64,000 nt of DNA, from NCBI RefSeq assembly GCF_005404945.1, contig NZ_BJDG01000008.1, forward strand, positions 51,350 through 115,349, read 5' to 3'. The translations under genes were made by a program, and so were the position numbers. The notes under the pieces were generated by a model. It had not been told where the DNA came from and made no database searches. It was given only the letters and a program-made list of their open reading frames with translations. Shown piece by piece: positions 17,327 to 24,397 of this stretch (positions within the stretch are counted from its first letter, which is position 1; each line of letters begins with the position of its first letter). This DNA comes from Lactiplantibacillus pingfangensis (GTDB taxonomy: Bacteria; Bacillota; Bacilli; Lactobacillales; Lactobacillaceae).

Positions 17327-18292
17327 ATGCGAAAAGTATGGGAAGTTGTTAAAATTGTGCTCGTCTTGGCAATCGTTGGTGGTGGTGCTTTTTGGGGCTT
17401 GAATCATGTGTTACATCCAGCACCAGCAACAACAACCACCACGACGTCTAAAAAAACGACCAAAAAGACTAAAAAAACGACGGCCAAGAAGCCAACGGTC
17501 GCGCATAAAAAATCAATTAAGTTGGTTGCCGTCGGAGATTCTTTGACGGAAGGTGTCGGTGACGAAGCTGAAGGCGGTTATGTTGGTCAGATTAAGCAAA
17601 TGTTGACGAGCAAGCAAAAGCTGACGGTTTCAACGACCAACGCCGGCAAATCTGGTGACCGTAGTGATCAGATCCTAGCTCGAATCAATCAGTCGAAGGC
17701 TTTGCAAGCCAAGATTGCGGCAGCAGATGTCTTAACGGTGACAGTCGGTGGCAATGACTTGTTGCAAACTTTAGAAGGGTCGATTACGTCCAATAATACG
17801 ACCAAAAATGATGCGACGGTCACACGGGCCCAAAATACGTATGCCCAGAAGTTGACAAAGTTATTTGATAAGTTGAAGAGTTTAAATGCCAATGCGTCGA
17901 TCTTTGTCTTTAGTATCTATAATCCAATCTATGTGAATTTCCCAAATGTCACGGCAATTACCCAATATGTCGATCAGTGGAATCATCAGACTGAAACAAC
18001 GCTGGCGAGTTATCCGCATGCTTACTTTATGGATATTAATACGGCGATGTCACATGGCCAATATAAGACGGCTGCACAGATCAAGCAACTCGAGAAGTCT
18101 TCAACGAATACCGATTTGACGAAGATTACCAATTCGAAAGCTTTGGGGACGGCCTTGACGGCTGAATCCAAAGATAACGACTTGATTTCGAATAGTGATA
18201 ACTTCCATCCAAATAAGCGTGGTTATCACGTCTTTACGACCAAGCTTTACAATACGATGTTGGCACATGACGCTTGGTTGATTAAAAAGTAA
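17327..18292 (+). CDS. Membrane-anchored GDSL/SGNH hydrolase (YpmR-like)
   Basis: About 321 residues. It has an N-terminal membrane anchor (VVKIVLVLAIVGGGAFWGL), a Thr/Lys-rich linker and an SGNH domain. Block I is VAVGDSLTEGVG (Ser nucleophile), block III is VGGNDLL and block V is DNFHPNKRGYH (Asp/His). It is probably an extracellular esterase or lipase acting on cell-envelope lipids. In Bacillus the homologous ypmR and ypmS also lie near thyA-dfrA. The start is probably the ATG at 17327 or TTG at 17318 behind AAAGAAAGG; the open frame further upstream covers the leader and terminator and is not coding. Confidence 0.85.
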   Translation: MRKVWEVVKIVLVLAIVGGGAFWGLNHVLHPAPATTTTTTSKKTTKKTKKTTAKKPTVAHKKSIKLVAVGDSLTEGVGDEAEGGYVGQIKQMLTSKQKLTVSTTNAGKSGDRSDQILARINQSKALQAKIAAADVLTVTVGGNDLLQTLEGSITSNNTTKNDATVTRAQNTYAQKLTKLFDKLKSLNANASIFVFSIYNPIYVNFPNVTAITQYVDQWNHQTETTLASYPHAYFMDINTAMSHGQYKTAAQIKQLEKSSTNTDLTKITNSKALGTALTAESKDNDLISNSDNFHPNKRGYHVFTTKLYNTMLAHDAWLIKK

Positions 18293-18305
18293 GGAGGGCG
18301 TTAAG

Positions 18306-18947
18306 ATGAGAGAAGCAAAACGGGCGGAGAAGCAACCGCAACCGGCACCCAAAAAGTCCCGGGGTCCCGTTAATTTTTGGAAATGGCTGGCCATTGTCTT
18401 ACTAGCCCTAGTTTTAGGTGGCGGTGCGTATGTTGGCAGTCAGATTTTTCGGACCCCAACTGAAGCCCAGTTAGTGACGAGCACGAAGACGACGGATGCC
18501 GCGAGTGTCCCAATCAAAATGAATCGGCAACAGCTCAATGCGTTGGCAGATTATTATTTGACGGATTTGCAAAAAGGTCAAGATTTAAAGTATCGGTTTG
18601 TGGTCCGTTCTGACGCAGCCTACTTACTTGGTACGACGCAGGTCTTAGGCCAAAATGTCTCGTTTGTCATTACGATGCAACCGACCGTGATTAGCGATGG
18701 GAATATTTCACTGAAGGCCACGAAGCTATCCGTTGGGACAATGTCGTTGCCAATCAGTTTTGTGATTAATTATATTAATAATAATTACAAGCTGCCAAAG
18801 TGGGCAAAATTGAGTGCTAAGAATAAGACGATTAATTTATATTTGAATAAAATCGTTGGGAAAAATGATGTGCGATTTAGTGTCGATAAATTAGATATCG
18901 CCAAAAACGAATTTAATTTTGAAATGCACATTCCCAAGACTAACTAA
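18306..18947 (+). CDS. YpmS-like membrane-anchored protein (DUF2140)
   Basis: A 213-residue protein with a basic N-terminus, one transmembrane helix (about 22-45, WLAIVLLALVLGGGAYVGS) and an extracellular beta-rich domain, including IKMNRQQLNALADYYL and LPISFVINYIN. This matches the YpmS/DUF2140 family, whose function is unknown. It lies 13 bp after the GDSL gene behind AAGGAGGG and forms an operon with it. Confidence 0.8.
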   Translation: MREAKRAEKQPQPAPKKSRGPVNFWKWLAIVLLALVLGGGAYVGSQIFRTPTEAQLVTSTKTTDAASVPIKMNRQQLNALADYYLTDLQKGQDLKYRFVVRSDAAYLLGTTQVLGQNVSFVITMQPTVISDGNISLKATKLSVGTMSLPISFVINYINNNYKLPKWAKLSAKNKTINLYLNKIVGKNDVRFSVDKLDIAKNEFNFEMHIPKTN

Positions 18948-18960
18948 GTGAGGCGTGTTC

Positions 18961-19182
18961 ATGCACAAAACGTTTTATCAATATTTAATGACCCAACGGA
19001 ACCCTGACAGCACGGAGAGTGAGGCTGAGTTTGCCAACAACGCCTTCTTCGATCCACAATTTCCGAAGCAGAGTAAGGATTTTCACGAGGTGTCACAATA
19101 TTTAGAATTAAATGCTGGTTATTTGCCATCAATGACGATTTTCGATGACAGCTGGCAGGCCTATTTGGCGAGTGAAGCCTAA
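18961..19182 (+). CDS. UPF0346 (YozE-type SAM-like) protein
   Basis: A 73-residue helical protein beginning [15 protein letters not shown], with [25 protein letters not shown] and DDSWQAYL, the layout of the YozE/UPF0346 family of unknown function. A GTG at 18955 is too close to the GTGAGG ribosome binding site; the ATG at 18961 is spaced correctly. It sits between ypmS and ctpA in one operon. A second member of the family is encoded at 43280-43483. Confidence 0.85.
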   Translation: MHKTFYQYLMTQRNPDSTESEAEFANNAFFDPQFPKQSKDFHEVSQYLELNAGYLPSMTIFDDSWQAYLASEA

Positions 19183-19212
19183 GCCAATTTAGTGAGGAAA
19201 GAGGAGTCTGGC

Positions 19213-20700
19213 ATGCCAGAACAACCAAAGCAAACAGAACCAACAAAAGCGGAACAACCACCCGTTCAACCTAAAAAGGCCAAGCGGCGCGTCGGTTTAT
19301 GGACGTACATTATTTCAGTCGTGGTCGCGTTAGTTATCGGGATTGGCGGGACTTACTGGGTTTTAGGCCGTGCCGTGACGCAGCAAATCAACAGTATGCA
19401 ACAGACCAATAGCGCCATGAAAAAAATTCAATCGGTCTATGCGACGATCAGTGATAACTACTATGAACCCGTCAATGCTAATAAGTTAGCGAACGGGGCC
19501 ATCAATGGGATGGTCAGTTCGCTAGGTGATAAGTTCTCGGAGTACATGGATAAGAGTGAAACTGAGAGCTTGAATGACACCATTGACAGTTCCTTCTCAG
19601 GCATTGGCGCGCAAGTGCAAAAGTCTGGTAGTTATATCCAAATTATTTCACCAATTGCGGACACCCCGGCGAAAAAGGCTGGTTTGAAGCCCAAGGATAT
19701 CATCAAGAAAGTTAATGGTAAGTCGATTGCGGGTAAGACGCTGACACAAGCCGTTAACTTGATGCGTGGGAAAGTTGGGACATCGGTTTCACTAGAGATT
19801 GAACGGGCGGGTAAGACGTTCACGATTAGTTTGAAACGGGCGAAGATTCCGGTCACGACGGTTAATTATAAATTGGTCGGTGGCGACAAGAAGATTGGGT
19901 ATATTACCGTTTCAACCTTCTCAACGAATACTGCCAAGGAATTTAAGACCGCTTTAAAGGCACTGGATAAAAAAGGTGCCAAGAAGTTGGTGATTGACAT
20001 GCGCGGTAATCCTGGTGGCTTGATGACGGCGGCCTTGAAGATGGCGTCAATGTTTGTGAAGAACGGCAAGACCATCATGCAAGTTCAAACCCGTGGTGCC
20101 CAAGCCGAAAAATATGTTGCTGGTAAGAAGTACGACGGCGGCTACAAAGTCACCAAGCCAACGACAGTGTTGATTGATGGTGGGAGTGCTTCGGCAGCTG
20201 AAATCTTCTCTGCGGCTTTACAACAGTCTGCGGGGGTTAAGTTGGTCGGGTCACAATCCTACGGGAAAGGGACCGTCCAAACGGTGACGAGTTTCAATGA
20301 TAAGACCGAAATGAAGATTACCGTTGCCAAATGGTTAACCCCAGATGGCACTTGGATCAACAAGAAGGGCTTAACACCAGATGTCAAAGCCACTGAACCA
20401 AGTTACGCCAATTTGACGGTCATCAGTAAACCAGACGATTTGAAGGCTGGGAAGGTTAACGATGATGTGAAGACCTTCCAAGAATACTTGAAAGCGATGG
20501 GTTACTTCAAGGATGACGTCAATGGTTACTTTGGGAGTTCAACGACGGCTGCTGTGAAGGCCTATCAAAAACATGCTAATATCCAGGTGACTGGCGACGT
20601 TGACAAGAACACGTTAACGAAGTTGGAAACGGAATTAGCCACTAAGATCAGTGACAACGACAAGGCTTATGATGCTGCGTTGAAATTGATGTCAGAATAG
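19213..20700 (+). CDS. S41 carboxy-terminal processing protease (CtpA/PrcA type)
   Basis: About 495 residues. It has a Pro/Lys-rich cytoplasmic N-terminus, a transmembrane helix (about 29-52), a PDZ domain (about 110-190, with GIGAQVQKSG and LKPKDIIKKVNG) and the S41 protease core. The catalytic Ser is in DGGSASAAEIF and the Lys in SYGKGTVQT. A C-terminal peptidoglycan-binding domain (about 425-480, GYFGSSTTAAVKAYQKH) follows. It processes secreted proteins at the wall. The GTG at 19192 precedes the RBS GAAAGAGGAG; the ATG at 19213 is the start. Its last 204 bp are duplicated at 22799-23002. Confidence 0.92.
   Translation: MPEQPKQTEPTKAEQPPVQPKKAKRRVGLWTYIISVVVALVIGIGGTYWVLGRAVTQQINSMQQTNSAMKKIQSVYATISDNYYEPVNANKLANGAINGMVSSLGDKFSEYMDKSETESLNDTIDSSFSGIGAQVQKSGSYIQIISPIADTPAKKAGLKPKDIIKKVNGKSIAGKTLTQAVNLMRGKVGTSVSLEIERAGKTFTISLKRAKIPVTTVNYKLVGGDKKIGYITVSTFSTNTAKEFKTALKALDKKGAKKLVIDMRGNPGGLMTAALKMASMFVKNGKTIMQVQTRGAQAEKYVAGKKYDGGYKVTKPTTVLIDGGSASAAEIFSAALQQSAGVKLVGSQSYGKGTVQTVTSFNDKTEMKITVAKWLTPDGTWINKKGLTPDVKATEPSYANLTVISKPDDLKAGKVNDDVKTFQEYLKAMGYFKDDVNGYFGSSTTAAVKAYQKHANIQVTGDVDKNTLTKLETELATKISDNDKAYDAALKLMSE
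20497..20700 (+). repeat. Direct repeat, copy 1: 3' end of ctpA
   Basis: This 204-bp segment, coding the peptidoglycan-binding domain and stop, recurs at 22799-23002 with 11 substitutions by my count, eight of them synonymous. The two copies flank the toxin-antitoxin-chaperone module. Confidence 0.9.
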
Positions 20701-20746
20701 TTTTGTAATTAAAAATTTCGGATAAAAGCCTAGATTTTCAAAGAAT

Positions 20747-20791
20747 AAGTGGTGTCGATTGTTGATTCGTGGCGAGTGGCACCACTTTTTG
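20747..20791 (+). terminator. Terminator after ctpA
   Basis: AAGTGGTG (20747-20754) pairs with CACCACTT (20780-20787), then Ts. The loop is long (25 nt). It differs from the terminator next to the second copy of the ctpA 3' end. Confidence 0.7.
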
Positions 20792-20948
20792 CTGCTCACG
20801 GGTGGGGTGTAGTAATCTAATGGCTATTTTAGAAACATTCGTAAAAACTATGGTTTAATGGACTTAGATACTGAAGTTTCAAAATACCAATTGAATAACT
20901 ATGGTTCTTGATCAATTATTAGGCGTTGATATCGAAGTAATATTGTTT

Positions 20949-20977
20949 TCTGTGAAAAACAGATATGGTAATATAAT
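20949..20977 (+). promoter_or_regulatory. Promoter and possible operator of the TAC operon
   Basis: An AT-rich -10 region (TGGTAATATAAT, 20966-20977) offers an extended TG-n-TAATAT and an overlapping TATAAT. Just upstream the inverted repeat TCTGT (20949-20953) / ACAGA (20959-20963) sits where a -35 would be, a likely site for antitoxin autorepression. The rest of the 20792-20948 gap shows only a 10-bp direct repeat, AACTATGGTT, at 20847 and 20897. Confidence 0.4.
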
Positions 20978-21012
20978 ACAAGAGAATCAGATCGAGGTGG
21001 GTTATAATTGAA

Positions 21013-21363
21013 ATGACTACTGAGGATGACGCACGTGAAATTGTCAGAAACATAAAAAGCAGACGGCAAAAATGGGCCGTTTCAGCACGTGAAAAAAATG
21101 AACAATTAGTTTCTATTTTGGCCGTGACTCAAGAAGAAATACTCAACGAGATTTATTCAAGATTGACTTGGATTAATTATAGTTCTGGGCCAATGGCAGA
21201 TACTAGTCGCCGGCATCGTCAGGGGAATGTCTGGATATTTGGCCTAACAATCTCAGATATAGATTGTTATTTAAAGTTTCAGGATAGGCCGGATGCAAAT
21301 GGACTTGTCATGTGGATTTCGATACATGAAGCAGAACGGCCATTGTATTTTCCGTTTCAATGA
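21013..21363 (+). CDS. Putative toxin of a TAC module (MqsR-like)
   Basis: A 116-residue small basic/acidic protein, the first of three tightly spaced genes. The C-terminal half (NVWIFGLTISDIDCYLKFQ, then WISIHEAERPLYFPF) follows the pattern of MqsR-type and related mRNA interferase toxins paired with MqsA-like antitoxins. This is family recognition by eye; RNase activity is inferred. The RBS GAGGTGG is about 12 bp from ATG. It is AT-rich relative to the flanking housekeeping genes, consistent with transfer. Confidence 0.6.
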   Translation: MTTEDDAREIVRNIKSRRQKWAVSAREKNEQLVSILAVTQEEILNEIYSRLTWINYSSGPMADTSRRHRQGNVWIFGLTISDIDCYLKFQDRPDANGLVMWISIHEAERPLYFPFQ

Positions 21364-21387
21364 TTGGCACCTTTTGGAGGTATTATT

Positions 21388-21963
21388 ATGATTAGAGCAG
21401 GCGAAAATAAAAAAATTTACAATGAAGAGCTTGAAACTGAAGAATGGTATACCGGCGTAAAAAAGCTTAAAAAAGTACGCGTAAGAAATCGTGATGATAT
21501 TTATGTTTATCATTATTACTGGATGGATAGTTATGGTGACTTGTGGTCAGATTTTGAAGCGCCCCTGGCCAATAATCAGCGGGATTTCGATGCTTATAGA
21601 AAAGTTGAAGGGTACATGACGCCGAATCAGATAAAAGAACTAATTGATGTGTCTGGTAAGTCTTTACGTGGCTTTTCAGCATATGCGAACTTAGGCCTAT
21701 CCACGTTATCCCAGTTAATAAATAATTTGCGAGTGCAAACGCCGCAACAGGAAAATTTCTTTAAAATGGTAAGTAATTACATGAATAAAAATGGTAAATT
21801 GCCTATGCTACATGAACCTAACGATCTAGATCAGTTAAATAAAAAAATTGCTTTGGATGCTGATTTGGTTCAAAATATGGCATTCCAATATAGTATTGAG
21901 AACAATATGAACTACGATTTCTCTCTGGAATCCCCAAAAACATCAATAAGTGAGGCGGCCTAA
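21388..21963 (+). CDS. MqsA-like antitoxin with HTH domain (TAC module)
   Basis: A 191-residue protein. A central motif, YWMDSYGDLWSDFEAPLANN, and the following HTH segment (MTPNQIKELIDVSGKSLRGF, then LGLSTLSQLINN) match the MqsA/Xre-type antitoxin layout. There are no CxxC zinc motifs in the N-terminus, unlike classical MqsA. About 70 residues follow the HTH and end in aromatic FQYSIENNMNYDFSL. In TAC systems such a tail is the chaperone-addiction region bound by the SecB-like partner; that role here is inference. TTGGAGG sets the ATG at 21388. The stop overlaps the next start (TAATG). Confidence 0.7.
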   Translation: MIRAGENKKIYNEELETEEWYTGVKKLKKVRVRNRDDIYVYHYYWMDSYGDLWSDFEAPLANNQRDFDAYRKVEGYMTPNQIKELIDVSGKSLRGFSAYANLGLSTLSQLINNLRVQTPQQENFFKMVSNYMNKNGKLPMLHEPNDLDQLNKKIALDADLVQNMAFQYSIENNMNYDFSLESPKTSISEAA

Positions 21964-22379
21964 TGAGTGTCTTAAAATTTAAAGGTTATGTCGTTAATGA
22001 CATGATTTATAGAAAGAATTCAAAATTTGAGAATGAAAATGGTAAAATAAGTCTAAAACCCAAACTTCATGAACATGATAAAGTTCAGGATGAGACTATT
22101 TTCGTTACTTTGGAAGTGACAGCCGGCTCGCTAGAAGATAAGCGTATGCCATTTGAGGCCAGCGTTTCTATTCAAGGAGAATTCGAATATATTCCTGAAG
22201 AAGATAAGGATGATTTCGGAATCACAACATTTATCAAACAAAATGCTGTTGCCATCTTGTATCCCTATGTTAGAACGCTAATGTCAAATTTGACATTAGC
22301 TTCAAACGAAAATCCGGCGTTTCTGTTACCAACAATTAATGTTAGTGAAGTTTTAGAAAGAGAACGTCAGAAAGATTAA
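21963..22379 (+). CDS. SecB-like chaperone (TAC module)
   Basis: A 138-residue protein with a SecB-type fold signature. It has the strand-rich PFEASVSIQGEFEYIPEED, then IKQNAVAILYPYVRTLMSNL and FLLPTINVSEVL, which match the SecB pattern of NA-ILFPY-RE-IS-LT and LPP-NF. Gram-positive bacteria lack a general SecB export pathway, and the gene overlaps the antitoxin gene, so it is most likely the dedicated chaperone of a toxin-antitoxin-chaperone operon, as in the M. tuberculosis HigBA-SecB(TA) system. It ends before a strong terminator. Confidence 0.75.
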   Translation: MSVLKFKGYVVNDMIYRKNSKFENENGKISLKPKLHEHDKVQDETIFVTLEVTAGSLEDKRMPFEASVSIQGEFEYIPEEDKDDFGITTFIKQNAVAILYPYVRTLMSNLTLASNENPAFLLPTINVSEVLERERQKD

Positions 22380-22540
22380 ATCTGAGTATGATTCAAGTAT
22401 CAAATTAGTTATTAGGCAGGAATCAGTGCAATTCTTTTGAAATTTACGCAGTTGTTCAAGAATTGCTGGAAATCTTGAAGTTGGTTCAACGATAAGTGTT
22501 AATCAGAAATTTTAGTTCTAAACTTTTCTTGTCTGCTAGT

Positions 22541-22584
22541 AGCGGTCCTCGTGATGAAGGTTGACATCACGAGTGCCGCTTTTA
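22541..22584 (+). terminator. Intrinsic terminator after the TAC operon
   Basis: CTCGTGATG (22548-22556) pairs perfectly with CATCACGAG (22564-22572), extended by AGCGG/CCGCT arms, then TTTT. The 22380-22540 stretch before it holds no gene. Confidence 0.85.
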
Positions 22585-22731
22585 ATTTGGTCGGTGATTT
22601 CATAGCTGGTTGGTAATCAATCACATTTTGCTTAGGCCAGCTATTATCAAAACAAATTAAGTAAATAAATAGGCCTTGCATTATGATGCATTCAGCACTA
22701 ACGATAGGGGTATTATCAGTAGTGTTGTTAC

Positions 22732-22787
22732 AGCAAAGGGACTGTGTCAGTTGTCACGGCCCCTTTAGTGGCTTTAAACAGTGATTG
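22732..22787 (+). repeat. Repeat of the ctpA downstream terminator block, copy 1
   Basis: The block AGCAAAGGGACTGTG through TTTAAACAGTGATTGG recurs, diverged, at 23013-23073 after the second ctpA 3' end. Each copy contains a hairpin (here AAAGGG/CCCTTT). This suggests that ctpA 3' end plus terminator was duplicated as one unit. Confidence 0.7.
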
Positions 22788-22798
22788 GCGGGGCTCAG

Positions 22799-23002
22799 AT
22801 GGGTTACTTCAAGGATGAGGTCAACGGTTACTTTGGAAGTTCAACGACGGATGCTGTGAAGGCTTATCAAAAACATGCTAATATCCAGGTGACTGGCAAC
22901 GTTGACAAGAATACATTAACGAAGCTGGAAACGGAATTAGCCACTAAAATCAGTGACAACGACAAGGCTTACGATGCTGCGTTGAAATTGATGTCAGAAT
23001 AG
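22799..23002 (+). pseudogene. Duplicated 3' fragment of ctpA (peptidoglycan-binding domain)
   Basis: It encodes about 67 residues identical but for three changes to the CtpA C-terminus, including GYFGSSTTDAVKAYQKH and the stop. It lacks the protease, PDZ and membrane parts and has no convincing RBS, so it is a remnant. Eight of eleven base differences from the intact copy are synonymous, so the copies probably diverged while both belonged to functional genes. This favours import of a homologous allele together with the TAC module over simple decay. Confidence 0.85.
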
Positions 23003-23124
23003 TTCGTATTTTTAGCGTAAAGGGATCGTGGCGGTTGTCACGGTTCTTTTACTGTCTTTAAACAGTGATTGGTAGTCAGTTAAGCGTCAGCTTGGCTGAT
23101 GAAGCGAGATTGTATCGGACTTAA

Positions 23125-23172
23125 CAAAAAATAGCCACTAGAATGCCGTTTATAGGCGTGCTAATGGCTATT
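23125..23172 (-). terminator. Terminator of the yefM-yoeB operon
   Basis: AATAGCCACTAG and CTAATGGCTATT form an inverted repeat with one mismatch; on the minus strand it is followed by a T run (plus-strand AAAAAA at 23125-23130). Confidence 0.8.
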
Positions 23173-23226
23173 ACGATGGTTCTGTTTTTAGTCAGTTACG
23201 ACATTGCGTTTGTTTGGCTGAGCGTG

Positions 23227-23496
23227 TTAGTCGTAATGGTATTTTAACTGCACAATTTTGATGCTGGATTCAGTCGTGAGATAAACAAGTCGATTTTGGT
23301 CATCGATACGTCGTGACCATGCGCCAGCCAGATTATATTTTAAAGGTTCTGGTTTGCCAATCCCCTCAAAAGGTTTCCTTTTAATCTCATTAATTAGTTT
23401 ATTGATGCGTTTCAACGTTTTTTTATCTTCTGTTTGCCAGGCTAGATACTCGTTCCAAGCAACTGGTGAGAAAACAATATTAATCGCTTTCGTCAT
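23227..23496 (-). CDS. yoeB: YoeB-type toxin
   Basis: An 89-residue RelE-superfamily ribosome-dependent mRNA interferase. It shows the YoeB pattern: FSPVAWNEYLAWQ at the N-terminus, KRINKLINEIKRKPFEGIGK, LAGAWSRRIDDQNRLVY and the final LKYHYD, with the catalytic His/Tyr near the C-terminus. It overlaps the antitoxin gene by 17 bp, so the pair is translationally coupled. It is convergent to the TAC region, in the same accessory block. Confidence 0.92.
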   Translation of the reverse strand: MTKAINIVFSPVAWNEYLAWQTEDKKTLKRINKLINEIKRKPFEGIGKPEPLKYNLAGAWSRRIDDQNRLVYLTTESSIKIVQLKYHYD

Positions 23497-23773
23497 GCTG
23501 GATTTTCTCCCATTCTTTTGGTGTTAGTACATGTCCAGCACCACGATTGAGTTGATCTAGAGAGGTTTGAAGCGCATCGCGATTAGCTGAAGTGGCGAGT
23601 AAATAATTGGTTTCCTGAAGCGAATTATAATCTTGCTCGCTAATTAAGACGACATTTTTTTGTTTGGGGCGAGTAATGATTAATGGTTCATTCAAATCAC
23701 TGACATCATCTGCATAAGCCTTAAACTTTTTTCGAAAATCGCTAACACTAGTTGCAGAAATACTCATGGTCAT
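23480..23773 (-). CDS. yefM: YefM-type antitoxin
   Basis: A 97-residue Phd/YefM-fold antitoxin. The N-terminal DNA-binding part has ISATSVSDFRKKFKAYADDV and PLIITRPKQKNVVLIS, followed by EQDYNSLQETNYLLAT; the acidic C-terminus neutralises YoeB. GGAGGCG lies about 9 bp before the ATG at 23773. The promoter region carries two TGTACA boxes, as in the E. coli yefM operator, so autoregulation is expected. Confidence 0.92.
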   Translation of the reverse strand: MTMSISATSVSDFRKKFKAYADDVSDLNEPLIITRPKQKNVVLISEQDYNSLQETNYLLATSANRDALQTSLDQLNRGAGHVLTPKEWEKIQHDESD

Positions 23774-23805
23774 ATTGCGACGCCTCCTTCTATATTGATA
23801 ACGCT

Positions 23806-23846
23806 AGTATAAACCAAGTTTGGATATTTGTACACAATTATGTACA
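23806..23846 (-). promoter_or_regulatory. yefM-yoeB promoter with TGTACA operator boxes
   Basis: On the minus strand TGTACA (23834-23829) can act as -35, 17 bp from TATACT (23811-23806). A second TGTACA lies at 23841-23846, forming an inverted repeat with a 6-bp centre. TGTACA hexamers are the known YefM recognition core in E. coli. Confidence 0.65.
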
Positions 23847-24397
23847 GGCTTGATGAAGCATCGTTATTTCCAGAGAACTAATGAATGAACCCGCACACTT
23901 TTGCGCTAATGTCAGCGTGCAGAGATGACTTAATTGATAATGACAGTTCAGGAGCGTATCAGCACTTATGTTCCAAATTACTGCGAAACGGAAATGATTC
24001 TCAGTGTGATTTTTAGCCGCCCAGCAGCAAAATGATCGCACTGATCATATCGGTCAATGCTGAAAGACAGCGTGGTTAATCAAGAGATGTGTTAAAATAG
24101 AAACTGCTAATTTGGAATTTAAGTGGGGTTCCATCGGATATCTCATTAGTTTTTTCAAATAGATCTGTGTTAATGAAACGCGCGGGATAAACGTCCTGTT
24201 AGGTTACGGGCAACCCAAGCTGAGAAAAGTATGAGTCGGCAACGTGTATTAAGGCGGATTTATGGTCATTAGTCAGAGGGGGTCATATACAGTTAGCCCA
24301 TTTTTTTAAGCGAAAAAGTGTCCCCAAAGTGTCCCCAAGACAGAAAAACAGTAAAACAAGGGTGTCAAACCCTTGCTACGAAAGGAATTGAAGCATT
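23847..24397. other. Gene-free stretch upstream of rbgA
   Basis: I see no convincing gene. It holds a TAAAAT -10-like box (24093) followed by a hairpin, TGGAA...TTCCA within CTAAT...ATTAG, and a T run at 24149. It also has a tandem 11-bp repeat AGTGTCCCCAA (24317-24338) and the hairpin CAAGGG/CCCTTG (24358-24376). The last two look like a mobile-element scar. Parts may be the rbgA leader. Confidence 0.4.

Noticed and set aside
21963..22379. General SecB export chaperone
   Set aside because: The gene overlaps an antitoxin gene in an accessory insert, and lactobacilli have no SecB-dependent export pathway, so a TAC-dedicated chaperone is the better reading.
22499..22681. 60-codon minus-strand open frame downstream of the TAC operon
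   Set aside because: It overlaps the TAC terminator hairpin and has no RBS or recognisable product.
23838..24041. 67-codon minus-strand open frame upstream of yefM
   Set aside because: It overlaps the yefM operator, lacks an RBS and resembles no known protein.
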